From: Paenibacillus beijingensis
GTDB taxonomy: Bacteria > Bacillota > Bacilli > Paenibacillales > Paenibacillaceae
NCBI RefSeq assembly: GCF_000961095.1
Contig: NZ_CP011058.1
Coordinates: 707,501 to 771,500, forward strand
Reading direction: 5' to 3'
DNA: 64,000 nucleotides
The notes under the pieces are model-generated. The model was not told where the DNA came from, did not search any database, and worked only from the letters and a program-made list of their open reading frames with translations. Shown here piece after piece: positions 9,167 to 16,072 of this stretch. Made by a program: the position numbers and the translations under genes. Each line of letters opens with the position of its first letter. The stretch's first letter is position 1.

Positions 9167-9880
9167 CTAGTCGCGGACCTCGCCTCTTACACGGATATCG
9201 AGCTTTCCGCCGGGAGCCAGCACCTGCCCTTTCATGCCGCGCTCCGTCAGCTCCCGCACGAAATCTTCGGCGTCCTGGCGAATCGGCGCAAACGTGTCGT
9301 AGTGCACCGGAACGACCAGCTTCGCGCCGAACCATTCCGCTGCCTGGAGGGCGTCCTTCGGCCCCATCGTGTACCGGTCGCCGATCGGAATGAAAGCGAC
9401 GTCGAAATGATTCCGCTCGCCGATCAGCTTCATGTCGGAATACAAGGAGGTGTCGCCGGCATGAAGAATGCTGCTTCCTTCCGCACGGACAATAAAACCG
9501 GCCGGCATGCCGGCATAGATGATGCGCTGCTCGTCCGGCAGAACGATGCCGGAGCTGTGGAACGCCTGGATCATCGTCACTTGGGCAAAGCCAAGGTCAA
9601 GCGTGCCGCCGATGTTCATATCGACCGTTTTGAGCCCTTTCCAAGACATGTATGTAGCGAGCTCATGGATGGCGACAACCGTTGCGTCGTTCGCTTTGGC
9701 GATCGCTTCGGCATCCAAAATATGATCCGTATGCGCATGAGTGAGCAGTACGTAATCGGTTTTAATCTCCTCCGGCTTCGTAACCGCCAGCTCGTTCCCT
9801 CTCAAAAACGGATCAATCAGCAGCGACTTGCCTTCCGATACGATTTGCACGCAGGAATGCCCATGATAAATAAGTTCCAT
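9167..9880 (-). CDS. UPF0173-type metallo-beta-lactamase-fold hydrolase (YtkL-like)
   Basis: The protein (237 residues) has the metallo-beta-lactamase fold with metal ligands in HAHTDH (about residue 50), a second histidine in AFHSSG, the aspartate in LHAGDTSLY, and a final histidine in VPVHYDTF. The length and the opening MELIYHGHSCVQI with LIDPFLRGN match the UPF0173 family, whose B. subtilis member is YtkL. The substrate is unknown; relatives hydrolyse varied esters and phosphodiesters. AGGAGG is 11 bases before the ATG. It stands alone between gatC and the cobalt transporter. Confidence 0.9.
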   Translation of the reverse strand: MELIYHGHSCVQIVSEGKSLLIDPFLRGNELAVTKPEEIKTDYVLLTHAHTDHILDAEAIAKANDATVVAIHELATYMSWKGLKTVDMNIGGTLDLGFAQVTMIQAFHSSGIVLPDEQRIIYAGMPAGFIVRAEGSSILHAGDTSLYSDMKLIGERNHFDVAFIPIGDRYTMGPKDALQAAEWFGAKLVVPVHYDTFAPIRQDAEDFVRELTERGMKGQVLAPGGKLDIRVRGEVRD

Positions 9881-9926
9881 TCGCGCATAACCTCCTGATT
9901 CGGATATGTAGTCTAACTCTCATTAT

Positions 9927-10784
9927 TTACCCTTCCTGGCTGTTTGTACACAAGAAAGTACGATAATTTCGTTTCAGCTCTTCTACATTCCGCGGTGCGG
10001 GACGTCCATTGCGGATCGACTCAGGCAGCGCGTTCCATACTTCGACCAGCATCGGCAGCTCGAGCCCGAGCATGTGCATCAATGCGGCGTCCTTGAATAC
10101 CTGCTCCGGCGTGCCTTCCGTGACGCACCGTCCCTTCTCCAGCACAAGCACCCAGTCCGCCCAAGCGTAGACAAGATTCATATCGTGGGTTGCCATAACC
10201 GTTGTCATGCCCCGGTTATGAATACGGTCCAGCTCGGCGATAAGCCGCTTCTCCGAGCTGCGGTCCAAATAGGCGGTCGGCTCGTCCAGCAGCAGCAGCT
10301 CCGGTTCCAGCACGAGCACCCCCGCCAGTGCGACCCGTTTTTTTTGCCCCAGACTTAAATGATGAATCGGCGTATCGGCAAGCGCCCCTAGCTCCAGCAG
10401 CTCCAGCATGGCATAGGTCCGCTCATGAATGTCCGCTTCGGCCATTCCGGCATTGCGCAGCCCGTACGAAACATCCTCATACGGCGTATTCAAAATAAGC
10501 TGCTGCTCGGGATCCTGAAACACAAGGCCGATCTGCCGGCGCAGCCGCTTCAGCTCCTTCGGCTTATAAGTCAGCGGCTCGCCCTTCCAGCGAAGCGTGC
10601 CTCCGTCCGGGCGGCAAATGCCGATAGACTGCAGAAACAGCGTCGACTTTCCCGAGCCGTTATGACCGCATATCGCCGTTTTTTTTCCTTCCGGTATGGA
10701 GAGGTTCAATTCACGCAAAGCCTGGGCGGCCGATCCGGGATAAGTATAGCTGAGCCGCTCGGTTTGTAAAATCGGTTTGATGAT
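9927..10784 (-). CDS. cbiO: Cobalt ECF transporter ATPase CbiO, apparently with an ATC start
   Basis: CbiO hydrolyses ATP to power cobalt uptake by CbiMNQ. All ABC motifs are present: Walker A GHNGSGKST, Q-loop LVFQDPEQQ, signature LSLGQKKRVALAG, Walker B LLLLDEPTAYLD, and the switch histidine in VMATHDMNL. The frame is open far upstream (to 11021), but that part overlaps cbiQ and reads as non-coding. AGGAAGGAGG ends five bases before an ATC codon at 10784-10782 and eight before a second ATC; no ATG, GTG or TTG fits before the conserved KPILQTERLSYTYPG. A near-cognate ATC (or the ATT at 10772) is therefore the likely initiator, unless a base is wrong. The gene is last of the riboswitch-controlled operon and the C-terminal tail is about 40 residues longer than the core. 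Confidence 0.92.
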   Translation of the reverse strand: MIKPILQTERLSYTYPGSAAQALRELNLSIPEGKKTAICGHNGSGKSTLFLQSIGICRPDGGTLRWKGEPLTYKPKELKRLRRQIGLVFQDPEQQLILNTPYEDVSYGLRNAGMAEADIHERTYAMLELLELGALADTPIHHLSLGQKKRVALAGVLVLEPELLLLDEPTAYLDRSSEKRLIAELDRIHNRGMTTVMATHDMNLVYAWADWVLVLEKGRCVTEGTPEQVFKDAALMHMLGLELPMLVEVWNALPESIRNGRPAPRNVEELKRNYRTFLCTNSQEG

Positions 10785-10806
10785 GAGAGCCTCCTTCCTA
10801 AAGCCG

Positions 10807-11589
10807 TCAAAACAGCAGTTCCAGTGCCAGCAGCACGGCGATGCCCGCACAGCCTTCCGCCTTGTACCGAAACGGAATGCGTCCGCTTTTGTATGGCGCC
10901 AAATGAATTTCGTTGACAAAACCTCTGGAAATGAGTCCGTTCGACAGCCCCTTGTACCGCTGCATCGCTTTGCCGAACAGCCGGACCACCAGGATGGCAA
11001 TATCGCGGATCGTTCCGGCAAAGCCGTTGTGCCCGCCGCGCGAACGCTGCGCGACCGACATCCCGTAGGCGGTATCCGCCAGCACGAACAGGAACCGGTA
11101 CGTCAGCAGCATGAGCTCCACGACGAGATGCGGCAGCCGCAGCCGCTTTAACACTTGCAGCAGCTCGGGCACCGGCGTCGTGAAAATGACAAAAAACAAA
11201 CACGCGGAGCATGCCGCAATCCGGTCAAACGCAAGCGCGGAAGCCTGCACGGAAGCATACGGCACGTACAGGCTCCAGCCGAAGGCTTCGGCAAGAAGCC
11301 AGGCATCACCCGCGCCGCTTAAGCCGCCGCGCGTTATTTCAAGCAGCATCGCCGGCAGGCTCATCATAAAAAAGAGGCACGTCGAGCCGAATAGAACAAA
11401 ATAAAAGCGGATCGGAATTCCGGCATAATAAACGGTCCAAATCGTCATCCACGCCCAAATCGCCGCTTGCACGAGCGGGTGGGTCCAATACGACAGCACA
11501 ACCATCACGGCGGCAAAGCCGGTCTTCCACATCGGCGACACGGATCTGAACCGGTTGCCATACGACAGCGTATCGATGCTTTTGATCAT
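10807..11589 (-). CDS. cbiQ: Cobalt ECF transporter transmembrane subunit CbiQ
   Basis: CbiQ is the T component that couples CbiO to the CbiMN substrate-binding unit. The 260-residue protein is hydrophobic with about five to six helices. It shows the characteristic cytoplasmic coupling segment SRGG...LVVRLFGKAMQRYKGLSNGLISRGF, whose A/S-R-G motifs touch CbiO. Its start overlaps the end of cbiN by four bases and cbiO follows after 22 bases, which fixes it in the operon. Confidence 0.93.
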   Translation of the reverse strand: MIKSIDTLSYGNRFRSVSPMWKTGFAAVMVVLSYWTHPLVQAAIWAWMTIWTVYYAGIPIRFYFVLFGSTCLFFMMSLPAMLLEITRGGLSGAGDAWLLAEAFGWSLYVPYASVQASALAFDRIAACSACLFFVIFTTPVPELLQVLKRLRLPHLVVELMLLTYRFLFVLADTAYGMSVAQRSRGGHNGFAGTIRDIAILVVRLFGKAMQRYKGLSNGLISRGFVNEIHLAPYKSGRIPFRYKAEGCAGIAVLLALELLF

Positions 11590-11879
11590 CGCTTGTCCTT
11601 GTTCGACGACTTGGACGATCTGCCTTTAAACAAGCCGATCACATAACCGATAAAACCGGCTCCGATGGCGGCCTGCAGCGCAAACAGCATGCTTTCCGTT
11701 TCCGCGGGCGGCTCAAGCAGCGGCGTGAACCACGGCTCGAAGGAAGGATTAATCTCCCTGATCATCTCCTCGGCAGCTCCATCCGCTCCTGTGAACTCTC
11801 CATTCACAAGCAGCAGCGGCAAAACGCCCAGCAAAATAACCGCAGCCACGATTAACCCGTTTTTGACCTTATTGTTCAT
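11586..11879 (-). CDS. cbiN: Cobalt transport protein CbiN
   Basis: CbiN is a small two-helix protein that allows CbiM to transport cobalt. The 97-residue sequence has a helix near each end (GLIVAAVILLGVLPLLLV and ALQAAIGAGFIGYVIGLFKG) and the extracytoplasmic loop GEFTGADGAAEEMIREINPSFEPWF, a family hallmark. ATGA overlaps link it to cbiM before it and cbiQ after it. Confidence 0.93.
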   Translation of the reverse strand: MNNKVKNGLIVAAVILLGVLPLLLVNGEFTGADGAAEEMIREINPSFEPWFTPLLEPPAETESMLFALQAAIGAGFIGYVIGLFKGRSSKSSNKDKR

Positions 11880-12637
11880 TTGCTGCCAGCTCCTTTCATT
11901 TTGCGCTGCAGTAACGAAAGCTCATTTCCGCTGTACGATTGCAGCCAGTTCCAAACCAGCACCGTCAGCAAACCTTCACTAACGGCAAGCGGAATTTGAG
12001 TCAGGGCAAAGATGCCGCCGAACTTCGCAAACGAAGCGATAAAACCGCCGTCCGCGGACGGAAAAGCGGCTGCCAGTTGAATCGACGTCACGACGTAAGT
12101 CGACAAATCGGCGAGCGCCGCAGCGGTGAAGATCGACAGCTTTTGCTTGCCGGTCGATTTCATGATCAACGTATATACCGCATATCCGACCATCGGCCCC
12201 GCCACCGCCATCGAGAACGCGTTTGCTCCCAGCGTCGTCAAACCGCCGTGAGCAAGCAGCGTCGCCTGGAAAAAAAGCACGATCGAGCCGAGCACGCTCA
12301 TCGGCAGCGGACCGAACATGACGGCGCCAAGCCCGGTACCGGTCGGATGCGAGCTGCTGCCCGTAACCGACGGAATCTTCAGCGCCGAAAGCACAAAGGT
12401 GAATGCGCCGGCCAGACCCAGCATCAGCTTCAGCTCCGGCGCTTCTTTCGTTAATTTGATGAGCGAGCGCACGCCCAACATAAAAAACGGAATAAATACG
12501 GCCCACCAGAACATCGCCCATGCCGGAGGCAAAAACCCTTCCATAATGTGCATCGCATAAGCGGACCGGGGCTCATTGACCCATAAATAACAAACAAAAC
12601 CCGCGATCAGCAATACAGCCGATTTGTTAACCTTCAC
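11876..12637 (-). CDS. cbiM: Cobalt ECF transporter substrate-binding subunit CbiM
   Basis: CbiM binds the metal through its free N-terminus after signal cleavage. The sequence shows a signal-like helix (KSAVLLIAGFVCYLWV) ending SAYA, then MHIMEGFLPP, so the processed protein would begin Met-His as in characterised CbiM. Further conserved parts are SSSHPTGTGLGAVMFGP and LTTLGANAFSMAVAGP. I chose the GTG at 12637 because AGGAGG is seven bases before it, while the ATG six bases earlier (12643) is only about one base from that site. It is the first gene behind the cobalamin riboswitch. Confidence 0.95.
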   Translation of the reverse strand: MKVNKSAVLLIAGFVCYLWVNEPRSAYAMHIMEGFLPPAWAMFWWAVFIPFFMLGVRSLIKLTKEAPELKLMLGLAGAFTFVLSALKIPSVTGSSSHPTGTGLGAVMFGPLPMSVLGSIVLFFQATLLAHGGLTTLGANAFSMAVAGPMVGYAVYTLIMKSTGKQKLSIFTAAALADLSTYVVTSIQLAAAFPSADGGFIASFAKFGGIFALTQIPLAVSEGLLTVLVWNWLQSYSGNELSLLQRKMKGAGSK

Positions 12638-12662
12638 AACCATTCCTCCTCTTTATATTCAC

Positions 12663-12699
12663 ACAAAAAAAACCAATCCCGGCTTATGCAGGATTGGTT
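12663..12699 (-). terminator. Riboswitch expression-platform terminator before cbiM
   Basis: AACCAATCC and GGATTGGTT pair across an 11-base loop, followed on the minus strand by eight Ts. It lies between the cobalamin aptamer and cbiM, so it is the likely attenuator: transcription would stop here when cobalamin is bound. Confidence 0.88.
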
Positions 12700-12794
12700 T
12701 GGGCACGCATGAACAGACGACAAAAAGAAGTTCCCGGTCGTCGGCAGCAACAAACGTACACCAATTCCTTTCCGCGAAGGTCAATATGGCGATA

Positions 12795-12961
12795 CAAACT
12801 AGGTAGGTCTCCTGGCTTCAGATCGACGTTTTCTTTTGTCTTCCCCGGTTTTACCCAAGTGACGTTCGAAAAGAAAACTCCCTGTATACAGTGGCGGGAC
12901 CGCTCGGGATTTGCACCCGATTCCCTGTTACCCTTTGCATCCGCAAAGGCACCTAGTTTAT
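12795..12961 (-). ncRNA. Cobalamin (adenosylcobalamin-type) riboswitch
   Basis: The minus strand shows the conserved elements in order: ACTAGGTGCC at the 5' side, GGGTAACAGGGAA, the core GGTGCAAATCCCGAGCGG, TCCCGCCACTGTA, and the 3' B12-box-like GAAGCCAGGAGACCTACCTAG, whose end pairs back with ACTAGGT (P1). It precedes the cobalt uptake operon, which fits known regulation of cbiMNQO by cobalamin. About 95 bases separate the aptamer from the terminator hairpin, room for an antiterminator. Confidence 0.95.
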
Positions 12962-13074
12962 TGGAATATGATTAGCTTTTAATTAAAACTATCATTTCCC
13001 GTCGTTGACTGTCAATTGAGATTTCGAAAGAGAGACAAGCCGAAACGGCGATCGCGGTCTCAAAGGGCGTACCA

Positions 13075-13106
13075 TTAAAAAAAACCCTGAGGATAACCTC
13101 AGGGTT
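13075..13106 (-). terminator. Terminator of the 127-residue gene
   Basis: Perfect 10-bp stem aaccctgagg/cctcagggtt with a four-base loop, and TTTTTTTT on the minus strand after it. It begins 17 bases after the stop at 13123. Confidence 0.9.
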
Positions 13107-13122
13107 ATGAGTGCGGCAAATA

Positions 13123-13506
13123 TTAAATCCAGGCTTTCAAATTGACCTGCTTGATGAAGTCTTCGCGGCTTTGCACTTCTTTCGACCCCGCATCGGCGGT
13201 CTCTTCGTCCGAAGACTTGACGTTCATAATGCGGTTGAACAGCTCCTCGTTGCGAGTGGCAAGCGCAAAGTCGATCAGCGCCTCGCGTTCAACCCGGTCG
13301 ACTTCCTGTTGAATCAGTGCAGCCTCAAGCTCCACATCTTCGCCCGGCAGCAGAAAACTCCGGTTCGCAGACGGCACGCGCACAACATATTCAAATATGC
13401 TGTCCGCATTGCGGTCATAAGCGATAATATATCCGTACTCCCCGATCGGAAGGTTCTGTTCGAAATGATCGGCCACAATGACGACCTTTTCACCCAGCTT
13501 CAGCAT
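13123..13506 (-). CDS. Conserved-looking hypothetical protein, 127 residues
   Basis: I do not recognise a named family. The protein begins with a compact beta-rich segment (MLKLGEKVVIVADHFEQNLPIGEYGYIIAYDRNADSIFEYVVRVP) that resembles a small barrel or SH3-like fold. It continues into a charged helical part (EAALIQQEVDRVEREALIDFALATRNEELFNRIM) and an acidic tail. It has no signal peptide and no metal motif. It stands alone with its own terminator. Coding is supported by low strand ambiguity, normal codon use and a clear terminator. Confidence 0.7.
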   Translation of the reverse strand: MLKLGEKVVIVADHFEQNLPIGEYGYIIAYDRNADSIFEYVVRVPSANRSFLLPGEDVELEAALIQQEVDRVEREALIDFALATRNEELFNRIMNVKSSDEETADAGSKEVQSREDFIKQVNLKAWI

Positions 13507-13636
13507 CGTCTTCGCCCCCTATCCTTTAGCCGTTCAACGTCTGTCCAATCTTCAACAGTTATGATGGCTTCTATTAAATTTTACTAGAAAAACGGAGGGC
13601 AAGCAAATAACTCTTTACTTTTTTTTAAAACTACCT

Positions 13637-13671
13637 AAAAAACGACTCCCCGCGGCTATTCAAAGGGGAGC
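13637..13671 (-). terminator. Terminator of the M24 peptidase gene
   Basis: CTCCCC (13646-13651) pairs with GGGGAG (13665-13670); the minus strand then reads GTTTTTTAG. It follows the peptidase stop by about 20 bases. Confidence 0.8.
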
Positions 13672-13692
13672 GGAACCAATACGAGACACGGT

Positions 13693-14946
13693 TTACGGCA
13701 ATTTAATCAGACCGCGGGCAAGGCTCGTGAGCCGCTTCGGTTCCGAGGCTGTGACCAGCACCGTATCCTCAATTCCGACGACGCCTCTTCCCGGAAATGT
13801 AAATTTCGGCTCGATCGCAATGACCATCCCGGCCTCCAGCGGCTCATTAAAGCCGCGTGCCAATACCGGCCATTCATCCACTTCCAGCCCGATGCCATGG
13901 CCGAGAAATTTCGCCTGGTCTCTCCCGTATCCCATGAAATGATCCGTTAGTCCGGCTGCTTCCGCGCATTGAAGCGACGCGGCGTAAATATCGGAGGGGA
14001 GCGCTCCCGGACGCATTTGGCCAAGCGCCATGTCCAATATCGTTTCCGTGACACCGTAAGCTTCCGTTAAGTCATCGGCCAGTTCGCCAATAACGGCCGT
14101 TCTCGTCTGATCGATTACGTAACCGTCGATGCAGCAGCCTACATCGAGCAAAATCGGCTCGCCGCGGGCAAACCGTTTGCGGCTTACGCTTTGCGGGGCC
14201 GACGGTCCGAGGCCGCGGCCTCCGGCAGGCCCGTCAAAGGCGGCGGGCTCGGCCGCCGCCGCTCCCGAAGCAACCATCCCCGTCATCACCGCCTGATTGT
14301 ACGCGCGCATCCGCATCAGCCCGATATGTCCCCGTTTGCGGATCTCATATTCGTAGCGGGCGATCCACTCGAGCTCGGAGACGCCCTCCCGCACATGCTC
14401 GAGACAATTGTGAAACGCTTCAGCCGCTACTTTTGCCGCAGCTTCAATCCGGCCGACTTCCCACGCCGATTTGACGGAGCGGACCCGCCTGATGAGCGCG
14501 GACCCGTCGAGCAGGGAAGAATTGCCGTGCGAATCTGCTTCGCCGCCGGCCGCAGCCAACATTTCCGAAAGCTTCTGGCAGATGGAAGCGGGCAGCACAT
14601 CGAGATCGGCGGCAATGCGCCGCTTCCCGCCATCCCGCATAACTGCCGGGAAATCGGCTGTAAGCGTCTCGCCGAATTGACGGAACGCCCCGAGCGGACG
14701 AACGGCAATCGCCGCTTCCGCCTCAGCCCGCTTCACGCTCCGCCGTACGTAATAGAGAGGGTCATCATCGGCCGGAAGAAATGCGTAACCATTTTGCATG
14801 GAGCCGGTGAAGTACAGCAAATCAACATCCTGAGTAAGCAGCAAGCCGTCAAGGCCCGCTGTTTTCAGCTCCGCCTGCGCACGGGCGATACGCTCCTTTA
14901 TTTCCGCTTCAGGGATCCGCGCTTCCCCTTGTATGTACTCGTTCAT
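13693..14946 (-). CDS. M24-family metallopeptidase (Xaa-Pro dipeptidase-like)
   Basis: Family members cleave Xaa-Pro bonds from peptides in the cytoplasm with a dinuclear metal site. The five ligands are visible in order: D in LLDVGCCID, D in YVIDQTRTAV, H in FLGHGIGLEVDEWP, E in AIEPKFTFP and E in VGIEDTVLV. The N-terminal 150 residues form the usual creatinase-like domain, with a short Ala/Gly-rich insertion near AAAEPAAFDGPAGGRGLG that is not typical. The length, 417 residues, is slightly above the usual 360-400. Exact substrate cannot be read from sequence; a prolidase or a peptidase-like creatinase homologue are both possible. Confidence 0.88.
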   Translation of the reverse strand: MNEYIQGEARIPEAEIKERIARAQAELKTAGLDGLLLTQDVDLLYFTGSMQNGYAFLPADDDPLYYVRRSVKRAEAEAAIAVRPLGAFRQFGETLTADFPAVMRDGGKRRIAADLDVLPASICQKLSEMLAAAGGEADSHGNSSLLDGSALIRRVRSVKSAWEVGRIEAAAKVAAEAFHNCLEHVREGVSELEWIARYEYEIRKRGHIGLMRMRAYNQAVMTGMVASGAAAAEPAAFDGPAGGRGLGPSAPQSVSRKRFARGEPILLDVGCCIDGYVIDQTRTAVIGELADDLTEAYGVTETILDMALGQMRPGALPSDIYAASLQCAEAAGLTDHFMGYGRDQAKFLGHGIGLEVDEWPVLARGFNEPLEAGMVIAIEPKFTFPGRGVVGIEDTVLVTASEPKRLTSLARGLIKLP

Positions 14947-15017
14947 GCCGGCTCACTCCCGTTCTTCGTTTTCCCTTCATTACAACAAATTTCAGATCAC
15001 ATCGTCAAATGGGTGCG

Positions 15018-15043
15018 CGAAAAGACCGGGCCAAAGCCCGGCC
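15018..15043 (-). terminator. Terminator of the aldolase gene
   Basis: CCGGGC-CAAA-GCCCGG hairpin (15026-15041) followed on the minus strand by TCTTTTC. It lies just after the stop at 15048. Confidence 0.75.
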
Positions 15044-15047
15044 GCTT

Positions 15048-16019
15048 TCAATCCTCGCTATTTCCGCCCGATGCTTTCGGCGCGGTCAGCCTATTGTAGA
15101 AATCGACGATTTTATCCTTATCGGCGGAATTGCGCAGTGCCATAGCGGAACGCGGATGCTCGCCTAACATGCCGGTGATCATATAAGGGATGATGTAGCC
15201 CCACTCTTCTTTCTCGCGGAGCGGAAACATATATTTCTCAATCATATCGAGCACCGGACCAAGGCGGTACTTTGAATTTTTCATCCGGGCAATCAGCAAT
15301 TCCGTCGGGCAGTTGCCTGCGGCGCGTCCCATGCCGTAGACGGAGGCATCCAGCAGTTCAACGCCTTTATCCGCAGCCGCTACAGTGTTGGCGAATGCCA
15401 GCTGCAGGTTATTATGCATGTGCGCGCCCAGACGCTTGTTCGGCAGATGGGTTTGGAATTTCTCCACCAGGGCATTGATGTCGCTTGGCATCAGGCTGCC
15501 GTAGGAATCGACGATATAGACAACATCGACCACGCTGCTCGCAATCGCCTCGAACGCGTTCATTAATTCGTTCTCGTTCACGCCCGAGAGCGCCATAATG
15601 TTTAGCGTTGTTTCGTAGCCGCGGTCGTGAAACACCTGTACCAGCTCAAGCGCTTCATCCACCTGGTGAATGTAGCAAGCAACACGGATCAGGTCGAGAA
15701 GACTTTGCCCGCGCGGTAAAATGTCGTTCTCATCAACGCGGCCGATGTCGACGAGGGCGGACAGCTTCGTATTCTTTTTCTCAGGGATCACGGTGCGAAG
15801 GAATTCATCATTTAGAAACCGCCAAGGGCCTGCGGCGTCGGTATTTTTGAGCAGCTTCGGCGAATTTTTGTAGCCAACCTCCATGTATTCGATGCCGACT
15901 TCGTTCAGGCACTTGTACAGATGCTGAACGAAGCCGACGCTGAAATCCCAATTGTTTACAAGACCGCCGTCGCGGATCGTGCAGTCGACGATTTTAATGT
16001 GACTCGCTTTCGCATTCAT
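15048..16019 (-). CDS. HMGL-type TIM-barrel aldolase/lyase, substrate unknown
   Basis: The fold is that of HMG-CoA lyase, 4-hydroxy-2-oxovalerate aldolase and isopropylmalate synthase. Metal and catalytic motifs are visible: DCTIRDGG at the start (aspartate and arginine), the metal histidines in GAHMHNNLQLAFAN, and VYGMGRAAGNCPTE near the end of the barrel. It lacks the long C-terminal regulatory domain of isopropylmalate synthases. At 323 residues it resembles stand-alone aldolases found in secondary-metabolite and polysaccharide loci. It lies 54 bases after the CotS-like gene on the same strand with AAAGGAG before its ATG, so the two may be cotranscribed. The acyl substrate cannot be deduced. 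Confidence 0.82.
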   Translation of the reverse strand: MNAKASHIKIVDCTIRDGGLVNNWDFSVGFVQHLYKCLNEVGIEYMEVGYKNSPKLLKNTDAAGPWRFLNDEFLRTVIPEKKNTKLSALVDIGRVDENDILPRGQSLLDLIRVACYIHQVDEALELVQVFHDRGYETTLNIMALSGVNENELMNAFEAIASSVVDVVYIVDSYGSLMPSDINALVEKFQTHLPNKRLGAHMHNNLQLAFANTVAAADKGVELLDASVYGMGRAAGNCPTELLIARMKNSKYRLGPVLDMIEKYMFPLREKEEWGYIIPYMITGMLGEHPRSAMALRNSADKDKIVDFYNRLTAPKASGGNSED

Positions 16020-16072
16020 AGACCTTAAGCTCCTTTTTGCAAGACAAATTATCTGATCCTGGCTGGAACGGC

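Noticed and set aside
9927..11021. Extended N-terminus of cbiO to 11021
   Set aside because: The extra 79 codons overlap cbiQ out of frame and read as non-coding (Arg/Ser/Cys-rich); the ribosome site is at 10790.
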